27,605 nt of DNA from the NCBI GenBank assembly GCA_934120675.1, contig CAKOUU010000020.1, positions 1 to 27,605 on the forward strand, in the 5' to 3' direction. The position numbers and the translations under genes are program-made. Every line of letters starts with the position of its first letter. The stretch's first letter is position 1. The notes under the pieces were generated by a model, which worked only from the letters and a program-made list of their open reading frames with translations, was not told the DNA's origin and searched no databases. This document shows, piece by piece, positions 6,788 through 13,440 of the stretch. This stretch comes from an uncultured Clostridia bacterium. Its GTDB lineage: Bacteria; Bacillota; Clostridia; TANB77; CAG-508.

Positions 6788-8338
6788 TTTTTTGTTAAGC
6801 TTTATTTCAAGCTCTTCTGGCTTATTAATTTTCACCTTTTCTTCAAAAATATTTTCATCAAATATTTGTAGAAAATATTTATCTTTTTCTTTAGTTATTT
6901 TTAAATATGCATCTGTCAAGTTGATAATTCTAACTTTAAAAACATTTTTTAATATATCATAATTAGTTTCTGAATTATTTGATATTCTCTCTATTGCTTT
7001 CAAATCAATTGCTTTATCAATTATTTTTTCTGATACTTCATTTATTAGTTTCTTTAGTTTTTCTACTTCACATATTTTCTTTTGATAATCATAAGGCAAT
7101 AATAAGTAATATCTAAAATCAAATATGATTTTTTCTATTTCTTGCTTTGTTTCTGCCTTTGTAATTTTATTTTTTATCATATTTAAAAATGTCTTTTGAA
7201 ATTCAATTTTTTGTTTTTCTAGTTCTTTGTCTTGTGTTTCATCATTTAGAATTTCCAAATATTTATATTTTTCTTCTATTTCTTTTTGATAATTTACAAA
7301 GTTTTGAGGATTTAAAATTTTATTTAATTCTTCTATTTCCTTGTAACATTCTTCTTTTTCTTGTTGCATTATTTTAGATAAGATTCTCATACTAAATATC
7401 TTTTTTTCTAATGGTAAATCTTCATTTCTAGTTTTATATTCTTCTTGTAATAATTCCTTGTCACTAATTGTTGTATCTATTTTTTTTATTTTCTCTGATA
7501 GCTCTAATTTTCTTTCTGATATTTTTTCTATAAATTTTTCTTTATCTTGAAGTTTTTGTAGTTCTTCATGTATTTTTTCTTTACATTCTAACATTTCTTG
7601 TTTTTTTTCATTATTAAATTTTGCACTTAATAATATTGAAATTTTTGAAATTTGTTCTGTTATTTTTTCCTTATTTTTCTTTCCATATAGATTTTCTAAT
7701 CTTTCTTTAAATAAATCGTAATAATCAATTATATACTCATTATTTTTTATCCATTTTTCTAAAAATTCATTTCCAACCAATATTCTTAGGTTTTGATATA
7801 CCAAATTGTGTTCTATACTTTCTATTTCCTGTTGTATTGTTGTCCATGAATATCCATTAAAATCTCTTAGTGGTTCTACTGTATCTATATTGTTTCCAAC
7901 ATTTATAAGGTCTGATAAAGTTTCATTTATTAAAAAGTATTCATCTTTTATTATTTTATCCCTTTTTCCTATTTTACTAATTGCATACAATATTTTTCTT
8001 TCGATAGGATATGCAATTATTTCATTTTTTTCTTTATTTATTATATATGTTTTGTTATTGGGAATTTGATTTTCTTTGTCACTCATTTTTATTATTTTAA
8101 TTGAGTTACAATTATTTTTTATAATTTCTAGAATGTTAGATATGTATTCTTCTTTATTTTCTACATCTTTTTTTACTGTTTGATAATCTTTATATGATGC
8201 TTCTACTTTATATAAAATGCTTAGGAGTGTACTTTTTACATTTTCACCAAATTGCTTTTCTTCTAGTATTTTTTCAAGTTCATTATTATAGTCTTTTTTT
8301 ACTAGTTTTTCTAATAAGTTCTTTTTTTTCTGTAACAT
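6770..8338 (-). CDS. Large coiled-coil protein of unknown function
   Basis: A 522-residue, strongly charged (Lys/Glu) helical protein with predicted coiled coils over most of its length, most clearly at about 235-420. It has no signal peptide or membrane segment, and no nucleotide-binding motif. A patch with a more globular look lies at about 75-215 (for example KTYIINKEKNEIIAYPI and FNGYSWTTIQQEIE). The start is set at the ATG at 8338, preceded by GGAGG; an earlier in-frame ATG at 8389 has no ribosome binding site and would run through the intergenic hairpin. It lies between ftsK and the beta-CASP hydrolase in the same orientation, which suggests cotranscription. I do not recognise the family. 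Its length and charge resemble SMC-like or cytoskeletal coils, but no ATPase head is present. Confidence 0.7.
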   Translation of the reverse strand: MLQKKKNLLEKLVKKDYNNELEKILEEKQFGENVKSTLLSILYKVEASYKDYQTVKKDVENKEEYISNILEIIKNNCNSIKIIKMSDKENQIPNNKTYIINKEKNEIIAYPIERKILYAISKIGKRDKIIKDEYFLINETLSDLINVGNNIDTVEPLRDFNGYSWTTIQQEIESIEHNLVYQNLRILVGNEFLEKWIKNNEYIIDYYDLFKERLENLYGKKNKEKITEQISKISILLSAKFNNEKKQEMLECKEKIHEELQKLQDKEKFIEKISERKLELSEKIKKIDTTISDKELLQEEYKTRNEDLPLEKKIFSMRILSKIMQQEKEECYKEIEELNKILNPQNFVNYQKEIEEKYKYLEILNDETQDKELEKQKIEFQKTFLNMIKNKITKAETKQEIEKIIFDFRYYLLLPYDYQKKICEVEKLKKLINEVSEKIIDKAIDLKAIERISNNSETNYDILKNVFKVRIINLTDAYLKITKEKDKYFLQIFDENIFEEKVKINKPEELEIKLNKKRPIWA

Positions 8339-8363
8339 TGTACCCTCCATTCTTTTTCCTATT

Positions 8364-8397
8364 TTCAACCAATTTAACAACGTCCCCATTGGTTGAA
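8364..8397. repeat. Intercistronic hairpin after ftsK
   Basis: TTCAACCAAT (8364-8373) and ATTGGTTGAA (8388-8397) form a perfect 10-bp stem; the loop carries GGGGACG on the minus strand. It fills most of the 63-bp gap between the ftsK stop and the next start codon. No U tract follows on the minus strand, so it is more likely a REP-type unit or processing signal than a strong terminator. Confidence 0.55.
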
Positions 8398-8401
8398 CTT
8401 T

Positions 8402-10840
8402 TTATTCTTCTACTTCTTCTTGTGGTGGTGTTCCCATCTTTAATTCGTCAAGTCTTTCTTTTGACATTAAAACTTCTCTTGGTTTGCTTCCTTGATATCC
8501 AGAGATAATACCTCTTTCTTCCATTTGGTCTATAATTCTTCCTGCACGAGCATATCCAACTTTAAATCTTCTTTGTATAAATGATGTTGATGCTGTTCCT
8601 TGTTCTACAACTGCATCTATTGCATCCATTAAAAATGGGTCTGTTTCGTCGTCTTCTGCTTGTTCTTGCATTAATTCTTTTTCAGTTTTATTGTTGTTTT
8701 CTATTGTTTCTAATATATCTTCACTATAATTTGCTGTTCCGTTTTGCTTTACAAAACCTACAATTTTTTCAACTTCTTCGTCTGATACAAATGCGCCTTG
8801 AACTCTGACTGGTTTTGGGAATCCTGTTGGGAAGAATAGCATATCACCTTTTCCTAATAGTTTTTCAGCACCTACAGAGTCTAATATAGTTCTTGAGTCA
8901 ACTTGTGAAGATACTGCAAATGCTATTCTTGATGGTACATTTGCTTTGATTAGTCCTGTGATTACATCTACTGATGGTCTTTGTGTTGCAATTACCAAGT
9001 GCATTCCAGCTGCTCTTGCTTTTTGTGCTAATCTACATATTGCCTCTTCAACATCTTTTGCTGCAACCATCATTAAGTCTGCTAACTCGTCTACTATTAT
9101 AACTATTTGTGGTAAAGTTCCTTGTCCTTCTTCTTTTTCAATTGCTTTGTTATATCCTTTGATGTCTCTTACACCTTTGGCTGCAAATAAATTATATCTG
9201 TTGTCCATTTCTTGTACGGCCCAAGCTAGTGCACCAGCAGCCTTTTTAGGGTCTGTTACAACTGGTATTAATAAATGTGGTATTCCATTATATACTGATA
9301 ATTCAACTACTTTAGGGTCTACCATTACCATTTTTACTTCACTTGGTTTTGCATTATAGATAATACTTGAAATTATTGTATTTATGCACACACTTTTTCC
9401 TGAACCTGTTGAACCAGCAATTAAAACGTGTGGCATTTTTGCTATATCTGCTAATTGGATATTTCCTGCAACGTCTTTTCCAAGTGCTACTGTTAATTTT
9501 GATTTATTATTTTGGAATTCTTCACTTTCTAATACTTCTCTTAAATGAACAGCTTCTTTTTCTTTATTTGGAACTTCAATTCCTACAGCCTGTTTTCCTG
9601 GAATTGGTGCTTCAATTCTTATTGTTTCAGCAGCTAAGTTAAGTGCAATGTCATCTGCTAAATTGGCTATTTTACTAACTCTTACACCTTCTGCGGGTTT
9701 TAATTCATATCTTGTTATTGCAGGTCCTACAGATACATTTTCAACCTTTGCTGATACACCAAAACTATATAATGTTTTTTGCAATTTTGTAGCTGTATCA
9801 GTTAAGGCTTTTGCCCCACCTTTTAATTTCTTTTTATCAGGCTTACTTAATAACTCAATAGGTGGATATTCATAATTTTCGTCTTCAACAACCATTGCAT
9901 GTTCTAATTGTAAAACTTCTTTTGTTTTATCTTCTTTCTTTTCCTCTTCTTGTCTAAACAAATTATTTTCAATAACGTCTGGTTGTGTTGTCTGAGCTTT
10001 CTTAGTTTCTTTTGTTAATGGAGTTAAATCGTCATTTTTGTGGTCATATTTTTTTCTACCTTTTTTATCCTCTTCGTCTAATATTCTACCACCAAAATTA
10101 ATTTTTATCTGTTCTCCAACATCTTCTTCATCTAAAGCTTCTCTTCTTGCTTGTTCCTTTTGTAATTCTTTAGCTTTTCTTTTATTTTCTAGCATTTCCT
10201 GTCTTGACTCTTGTTTTGTTTTTTGTTTTTCCTCTTTAATTTGTTGTTTCCTTTCTAGTCTTTCTTCTCTTTCCTCTTCTGTTTTTTCAACAAAATTATT
10301 TATTATTTCTGATATATTAATTCCAAATGTAAAAACAGCAAGCATTACAACAACACCAACGCATAATATTATTGCACCTATTGGGCTTAACAATTTTGCA
10401 AGTGGTACAGCAAGTATTGCTCCTAATGCTCCTCCACCTTTATCTTGCATTCCCAAACTATAAGCATCTTTTACAATAGTATTCATATTTTTATCAAGGA
10501 CTGTCATCTCACCAGAATTTATTTCCCAAGCACTCATTAATATTGCTATACTTATTAATAATACAGCATATTGCGTTAATTTCGATGTAAGATATTCGTC
10601 ATCATCTAACGCCATCTTAATTCCAACAGCAAACGTTCCTATTGGTAGAATATATTTTATAATTCCCATCATTCCACCTAGAATCTCGTTTAATTTTATT
10701 CCAACAATTCCAGATTTTCCATATATTAAAACACATAATAATATACTTAATATTATCAATGCAACAATTGCTAAATCAATATTTGATGCTCTTTTTTTTG
10801 CCTTTTTATTATTCTTCCTCTTAGTTCTCCTTTTAGCCAT
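8402..10840 (-). CDS. ftsK: FtsK/SpoIIIE-type DNA translocase
   Basis: An 812-residue membrane-anchored DNA pump that moves chromosomal DNA through the division or sporulation septum. A basic tail is followed by about four membrane segments (roughly 20-42, 55-75, 87-105, 140-173). Next comes a charged coiled linker to about residue 340, then the alpha/beta motor with Walker A (GSTGSGKS, near 474-482) and Walker B (VIIVDELADLMM, near 580). The C-terminal winged-helix gamma domain (about 735-805, ending in SGYQGSKPREVL) is the part that reads orienting DNA sequences. Length is typical of the Firmicutes SpoIIIE/SftA-FtsK size class. Vegetative and sporulation versions cannot be separated from the sequence alone. 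AAATTGGAGG precedes the start. No strong promoter was found just upstream; a weak TTGTAA-17-TAAAAA lies in the 60 bp before the gene. Confidence 0.95.
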   Translation of the reverse strand: MAKRRTKRKNNKKAKKRASNIDLAIVALIILSILLCVLIYGKSGIVGIKLNEILGGMMGIIKYILPIGTFAVGIKMALDDDEYLTSKLTQYAVLLISIAILMSAWEINSGEMTVLDKNMNTIVKDAYSLGMQDKGGGALGAILAVPLAKLLSPIGAIILCVGVVVMLAVFTFGINISEIINNFVEKTEEEREERLERKQQIKEEKQKTKQESRQEMLENKRKAKELQKEQARREALDEEDVGEQIKINFGGRILDEEDKKGRKKYDHKNDDLTPLTKETKKAQTTQPDVIENNLFRQEEEKKEDKTKEVLQLEHAMVVEDENYEYPPIELLSKPDKKKLKGGAKALTDTATKLQKTLYSFGVSAKVENVSVGPAITRYELKPAEGVRVSKIANLADDIALNLAAETIRIEAPIPGKQAVGIEVPNKEKEAVHLREVLESEEFQNNKSKLTVALGKDVAGNIQLADIAKMPHVLIAGSTGSGKSVCINTIISSIIYNAKPSEVKMVMVDPKVVELSVYNGIPHLLIPVVTDPKKAAGALAWAVQEMDNRYNLFAAKGVRDIKGYNKAIEKEEGQGTLPQIVIIVDELADLMMVAAKDVEEAICRLAQKARAAGMHLVIATQRPSVDVITGLIKANVPSRIAFAVSSQVDSRTILDSVGAEKLLGKGDMLFFPTGFPKPVRVQGAFVSDEEVEKIVGFVKQNGTANYSEDILETIENNNKTEKELMQEQAEDDETDPFLMDAIDAVVEQGTASTSFIQRRFKVGYARAGRIIDQMEERGIISGYQGSKPREVLMSKERLDELKMGTPPQEEVEE

Positions 10841-10894
10841 AATCTTCCTCCAATTTTTTTATTTTTATATAAATAACTAACTTATTACAATTGC

Positions 10895-11045
10895 TTTGAA
10901 ATTTAATAATATATTGTTTTTAAATACCGCGTAAGCGACCAAACGAACACTAGTGAGTGCGACTGGAGCAATCTACATACTAGTATTTTTAATATGGGGA
11001 TTGCGACACCAAGGTATAAAAAACAATATATTATTAAATTTTAAA
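10895..11045. mobile_element. 151-bp palindromic, MITE-like element with 23-bp inverted ends
   Basis: The ends 10899-10921 and 11019-11041 are perfect 23-bp inverted repeats (AAATTTAATAATATATTG and on), extendable to 27 bp with one G-T pair. Inside, TACC/GGTA (10925-10928/11013-11016) and GCAATC/GATTGC (10968-10973/10999-11004) nest in the same order. Two small hairpins (CGC-GTAA-GCG at 10928-10937 and CACT-AGTG-AGTG near 10949-10960) and the palindrome ATACTAGTAT (10977-10986) sit within. The core is clearly more GC-rich than its surroundings and contains no usable open reading frame. It lies between a terminator and ftsK. It could be a non-autonomous mobile element or a structured RNA; nothing in the window encodes a matching transposase. 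Confidence 0.55.
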
Positions 11046-11070
11046 TGTACAAATTTTTCATTCTATAATA

Positions 11071-11104
11071 AAAAGGGAAAAAAGTCCAACCACCTTTCCC
11101 TTTT
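11071..11104 (-). terminator. Terminator of the rsmD unit
   Basis: AAAAGGGAAA (11071-11080) and TTTCCCTTTT (11095-11104) form a perfect 10-bp stem that begins in the stop codon of the 167-residue gene and is followed by a short T-rich run on the minus strand. Confidence 0.65.
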
Positions 11105-11606
11105 ATTTTAACTCTTTTCTACTATTTTGAACTGTTTTTAATGTATCCTCTATTGACATTTCCATTAATTTCAAAGCTTCAGAAATATTATTTTCCAAGC
11201 CACCTAATGTTTGTGTTAACACATCTTCTGTATGTGCTAATAATCCATCAGCATATTCTTTTGTTCCATTTGAAATCTCTCTTGATCTTTCATTTGCATT
11301 TTCAATAATTTCTTTCTTTTGCTCATACGCTTTTCTAGTAATTTCATGTTCATCTATCATTGAAATAATTCTATTTTCTGCTTCTTTCACGATTCCATCA
11401 GCTTCTTTTTGAGCTTCAACCAATATACGTTGTCTTTCTTCTTTTACCCATTTTGCTTGTTTTAACTCATCTGGAAGTTTTAGTCTTATCTCTTTTATTA
11501 AGTCTAAAATTTCATCTTTATCCACAATTCCTTTACCTGAAAATGGTAGATTTCTACTCCTTTCAATTATATCCTCTAAATTTTCTAGTAGTTCAAATAT
11601 TTCCAT
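11103..11606 (-). CDS. Coiled-coil protein resembling ATP synthase subunit B/E-type helices
   Basis: A 167-residue, soluble, almost fully helical protein. The first 50 residues form a short helical domain (MEIFELLENLEDIIERSR and on). A long coiled coil rich in Glu, Lys and Ala follows, with the ILVEAQKEADGIVKEAEN pattern that makes such proteins score as ATPase subunit B/H/E or DivIVA-like. It has no membrane segment and no catalytic motif. It starts 5 nt after the rsmD stop with GGAAAGGGG upstream, so it is cotranscribed with rsmD. No function can be assigned; a scaffold or cell-division accessory role is one guess, given that sepF and divIVA are next door. Confidence 0.75.
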   Translation of the reverse strand: MEIFELLENLEDIIERSRNLPFSGKGIVDKDEILDLIKEIRLKLPDELKQAKWVKEERQRILVEAQKEADGIVKEAENRIISMIDEHEITRKAYEQKKEIIENANERSREISNGTKEYADGLLAHTEDVLTQTLGGLENNISEALKLMEMSIEDTLKTVQNSRKELK

Positions 11607-11611
11607 CGGTT

Positions 11612-12169
11612 TTACCCCTTTCCAATTTTTAAAAAGATTAATATCGCTCTGCCATATTTTCTTTTATCTGTTATTTTGATTTCTATTTTTTCTAACTCTC
11701 TTAATATTTTTTCTTCTTCATCTGTTTCTATAATAATTGTTGAATGTTCACTAACTAGCCCGTTTTCTAAAATAATATTTACTGCATTTATAGCAAAATC
11801 TGATTTGTATGGTGGATCTATGTATATAATATCAGCTTGTTCTTTTATTTTAGTTTTTAGTAATAGTTCATAATCTAAGTTATATAATTCAACTTTTTCT
11901 TTTATATGTGTTTTTTCAATATTTTTGTTTATTATGTTTATTGCTTGCTTTGATTTGTCACATAATATAACTCTTTTGGCACCTCTGCTTGCTGCTTCTA
12001 ATCCTATTGCTCCACTGCCTGAAAACAAGTCTATAAATATTGAATTTTGCACTTCGTTTTGTATTATATTGAACATTGATTCTTTTACTCTATCTAATGT
12101 TGGTCTTGTTGTTTCTCCTTCTAGAGTAAAAAGTTTTGTTCCTCTTGCTGTTCCACTTATTATTCTCAT
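11612..12169 (-). CDS. rsmD: 16S rRNA (guanine-966-N2)-methyltransferase
   Basis: SAM-dependent methyltransferase that modifies G966 of 16S rRNA in the small-subunit head. The 185-residue length is typical. The N-terminal signature MRIISGTARG and TRPTLDRVKESMFNII, the SAM-binding loop DLFSGSGAIGLEAASRGA, and the catalytic IIYIDPPY motif are all present. The start has AGGAG with 8-nt spacing. It opens a two-gene unit with the downstream coiled-coil gene and has its own promoter (12193-12220). In many Firmicutes the next gene is coaD; here it is not. Confidence 0.94.
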   Translation of the reverse strand: MRIISGTARGTKLFTLEGETTRPTLDRVKESMFNIIQNEVQNSIFIDLFSGSGAIGLEAASRGAKRVILCDKSKQAINIINKNIEKTHIKEKVELYNLDYELLLKTKIKEQADIIYIDPPYKSDFAINAVNIILENGLVSEHSTIIIETDEEEKILRELEKIEIKITDKRKYGRAILIFLKIGKG

Positions 12170-12192
12170 TTTGCTTTTTCTCCTATGCTATA

Positions 12193-12220
12193 ATTTTATC
12201 GTTTTTTTTGTCAATGTCAA
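12193..12220 (-). promoter_or_regulatory. Promoter of rsmD with a doubled -35
   Basis: On the minus strand two TTGACA hexamers lie end to end (12215-12220 and 12209-12214). The upstream one has TAAAAT (12193-12198) after 16 bp. GTAATAT boxes lie just upstream (12237-12284). Confidence 0.55.
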
Positions 12221-12236
12221 TAGTATTAACAAAATT

Positions 12237-12284
12237 GTAATATAGATTTAATAGTTCTGTAATATTGTCCCAATTTTGTAATAT
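12237..12284 (-). promoter_or_regulatory. GTAATAT boxes upstream of the rsmD promoter
   Basis: On the plus strand GTAATAT occurs at 12237-12243, 12259-12265 and 12278-12284, with a degenerate copy (TTAATAG) at 12248-12254. The first three positions are 11 bp apart; the last is 19 bp on. The same word forms an array before sepF. Confidence 0.35.
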
Positions 12285-12309
12285 TTTTCGTCATAAAAAA
12301 GTAAAAAAA

Positions 12310-12334
12310 GAATTGGAGTATATGTCTCCAATTC
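12310..12334 (-). terminator. Terminator of sepF-divIVA
   Basis: GAATTGGAG (12310-12318) and CTCCAATTC (12326-12334) form a perfect 9-bp stem, followed on the minus strand by TTTTTTTAC. It begins 7 nt after the divIVA stop codon. Confidence 0.85.
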
Positions 12335-12341
12335 CCATTTT

Positions 12342-12794
12342 TTAATCTTCTTTATTAATATCTTTAATAAGCTCTAATTGTGAAATCAATAAAGATTCCA
12401 TTTTAGCTTTATATATATCAAATTGTTTTTTTACATCATCTAATTCTTTTTGTCTTATTACGATTTCATTATTCAATTCATCAACTTGTTTTTGAGCATT
12501 TGCTTTTGCTTCATCAACAATTTGGTCTGCTTTTTGTTTTGCCACATTTTTTACTTCTTCAGCTGTTGTTTGTGCCATTACTAAAGTATTTTGTAATGTT
12601 GATTCAATAGTTTTATATTGAACTAAGCTTTTATTTAGTTCGTCAACTTTTGCTCTTAATTCATTTACTTCTTTATAGTTTTTAGTATAGTCTACTGTTA
12701 ACTCATCTAAAAAATCATCAACTTCTTCTACACTATATCCATTTACCATTTGTTTTGAAAATCTTTTATTTTCTATATCTAAAGGTGTTATCAT
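12342..12794 (-). CDS. divIVA: DivIVA-family septum and pole protein
   Basis: A 150-residue coiled-coil protein that in Firmicutes binds curved membrane at the septum and poles and recruits division or sporulation partners. The conserved N-terminal lipid-binding region is clear: ITPLDIENKRFSKQMVNGYS followed by VEEVDDFLDEL (residues 2-32). A long coiled coil runs from about residue 33 to 140. It lies 33 bp after sepF in the same orientation and shares its promoter and terminator, the arrangement commonly seen in the ylm/dcw region of Firmicutes. Good AGGAGG before the ATG. Confidence 0.92.
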   Translation of the reverse strand: MITPLDIENKRFSKQMVNGYSVEEVDDFLDELTVDYTKNYKEVNELRAKVDELNKSLVQYKTIESTLQNTLVMAQTTAEEVKNVAKQKADQIVDEAKANAQKQVDELNNEIVIRQKELDDVKKQFDIYKAKMESLLISQLELIKDINKED

Positions 12795-12827
12795 TTTCTT
12801 CCTCCTAAATAGTAAAATATCAAATCA

Positions 12828-13313
12828 CTAGTTATTTACATTATTATTTTTTAACCATGATACAGATAATTTATTTTTTATTTCTTCTCTTGCCATTTCA
12901 TTTGTTATTTCATAATTTGATGGTGCAACTAAAAAGATTGAATTAGATACTTTTTGAATATATCCATCTAAAGCATATACTCCACCACTAATAAAATCTA
13001 CAATTCTTCTAGCAACATCTTTGTTTACATATTCTAGATTTACAATTACAGATTTTTTCTCCTTTAAAAAGCTACAAATTTCATCTGATTGTTCAAATGT
13101 TGTTGGTTGTGATATAACCATTTTAATAGCTTGGCTTTGTGCTTGTGGCATATTTACTACTTTATTATTATTTTTTCTTCCGAATATTTTTTTGTCTTCT
13201 ACTTCTTCCTCATTGTTATCATAGTCATAAATGTTTTCTTCATCATATTCATCTGGTTCTGCTGTATCCATTCCAAACAAATCCCAAACCTTATTCATTA
13301 ATGCTCCTGACAT
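12828..13313 (-). CDS. sepF: Cell division protein SepF
   Basis: FtsZ-binding, membrane-associated protein that tethers and bundles FtsZ at the septum. Its 161 residues show the usual layout: an N-terminal amphipathic helix (residues 1-14, MNKVWDLFGM), an acidic low-complexity linker (about 15-45), and the C-terminal SepF fold from about residue 52. The fold includes the conserved SQPTTFEQSDEICSFLKE, VIVNLE and DFISGGVYALDGYIQKVSN segments. The first ATG is chosen because AGGAGG is 7 nt upstream; Met6 is an alternative. divIVA follows in the same transcript. Upstream are a good sigma-A promoter and an array of 11-bp-phased GTAATAT boxes. Confidence 0.94.
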   Translation of the reverse strand: MSGALMNKVWDLFGMDTAEPDEYDEENIYDYDNNEEEVEDKKIFGRKNNNKVVNMPQAQSQAIKMVISQPTTFEQSDEICSFLKEKKSVIVNLEYVNKDVARRIVDFISGGVYALDGYIQKVSNSIFLVAPSNYEITNEMAREEIKNKLSVSWLKNNNVNN

Positions 13314-13357
13314 AAAAAAACCTCCTAAAAATTCTTTTGCATTTTCTAATTTACTCT

Positions 13358-13386
13358 AGTATCTACTTTTTTTTTGTGATTGTCAA
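13358..13386 (-). promoter_or_regulatory. Promoter of sepF-divIVA
   Basis: On the minus strand TTGACA (13381-13386) is followed after 17 bp by GATACT (13358-13363). Initiation near 13351 gives a leader of about 40 nt. Confidence 0.6.
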
Positions 13387-13400
13387 TACTTTTTTGAAAT

Positions 13401-13440
13401 GTAATATATTTTTAATATTTTTGTAATATTTTTGTAATAT
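13401..13440 (-). promoter_or_regulatory. Four 11-bp-phased GTAATAT boxes upstream of sepF
   Basis: GTAATAT on the plus strand occurs at 13401, 13423 and 13434, with TTAATAT at 13412: four copies at exact 11-bp steps, on one face of the helix, ending 14 bp upstream of the -35 box. The last copy touches the stop codon of the HlyD-like gene. It could be an operator array or a phased A/T-tract (UP-like or curved DNA) element. Confidence 0.45.

Noticed and set aside
8946..9359. Plus-strand open frame of 137 codons opposite ftsK (and a similar one at 10038-10463).
   Set aside because: Both are antisense shadows of well-conserved or compositionally biased parts of ftsK, with no ribosome binding site and no family resemblance.
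10925..10941. TACCGCG in the 151-bp element looked like the ACCGCG of a T-box antiterminator.
   Set aside because: The flanking GGGTGG is absent, there is no specifier stem, and no aminoacyl-tRNA synthetase or amino acid gene follows on either strand.
12842..13312. Possibility that the SepF/DivIVA region is part of a larger ylm cluster with YlmE, YlmG or YlmH.
   Set aside because: Flanking genes are an HlyD-like protein and rsmD; no ylmE, ylmG or ylmH-like sequence is present.
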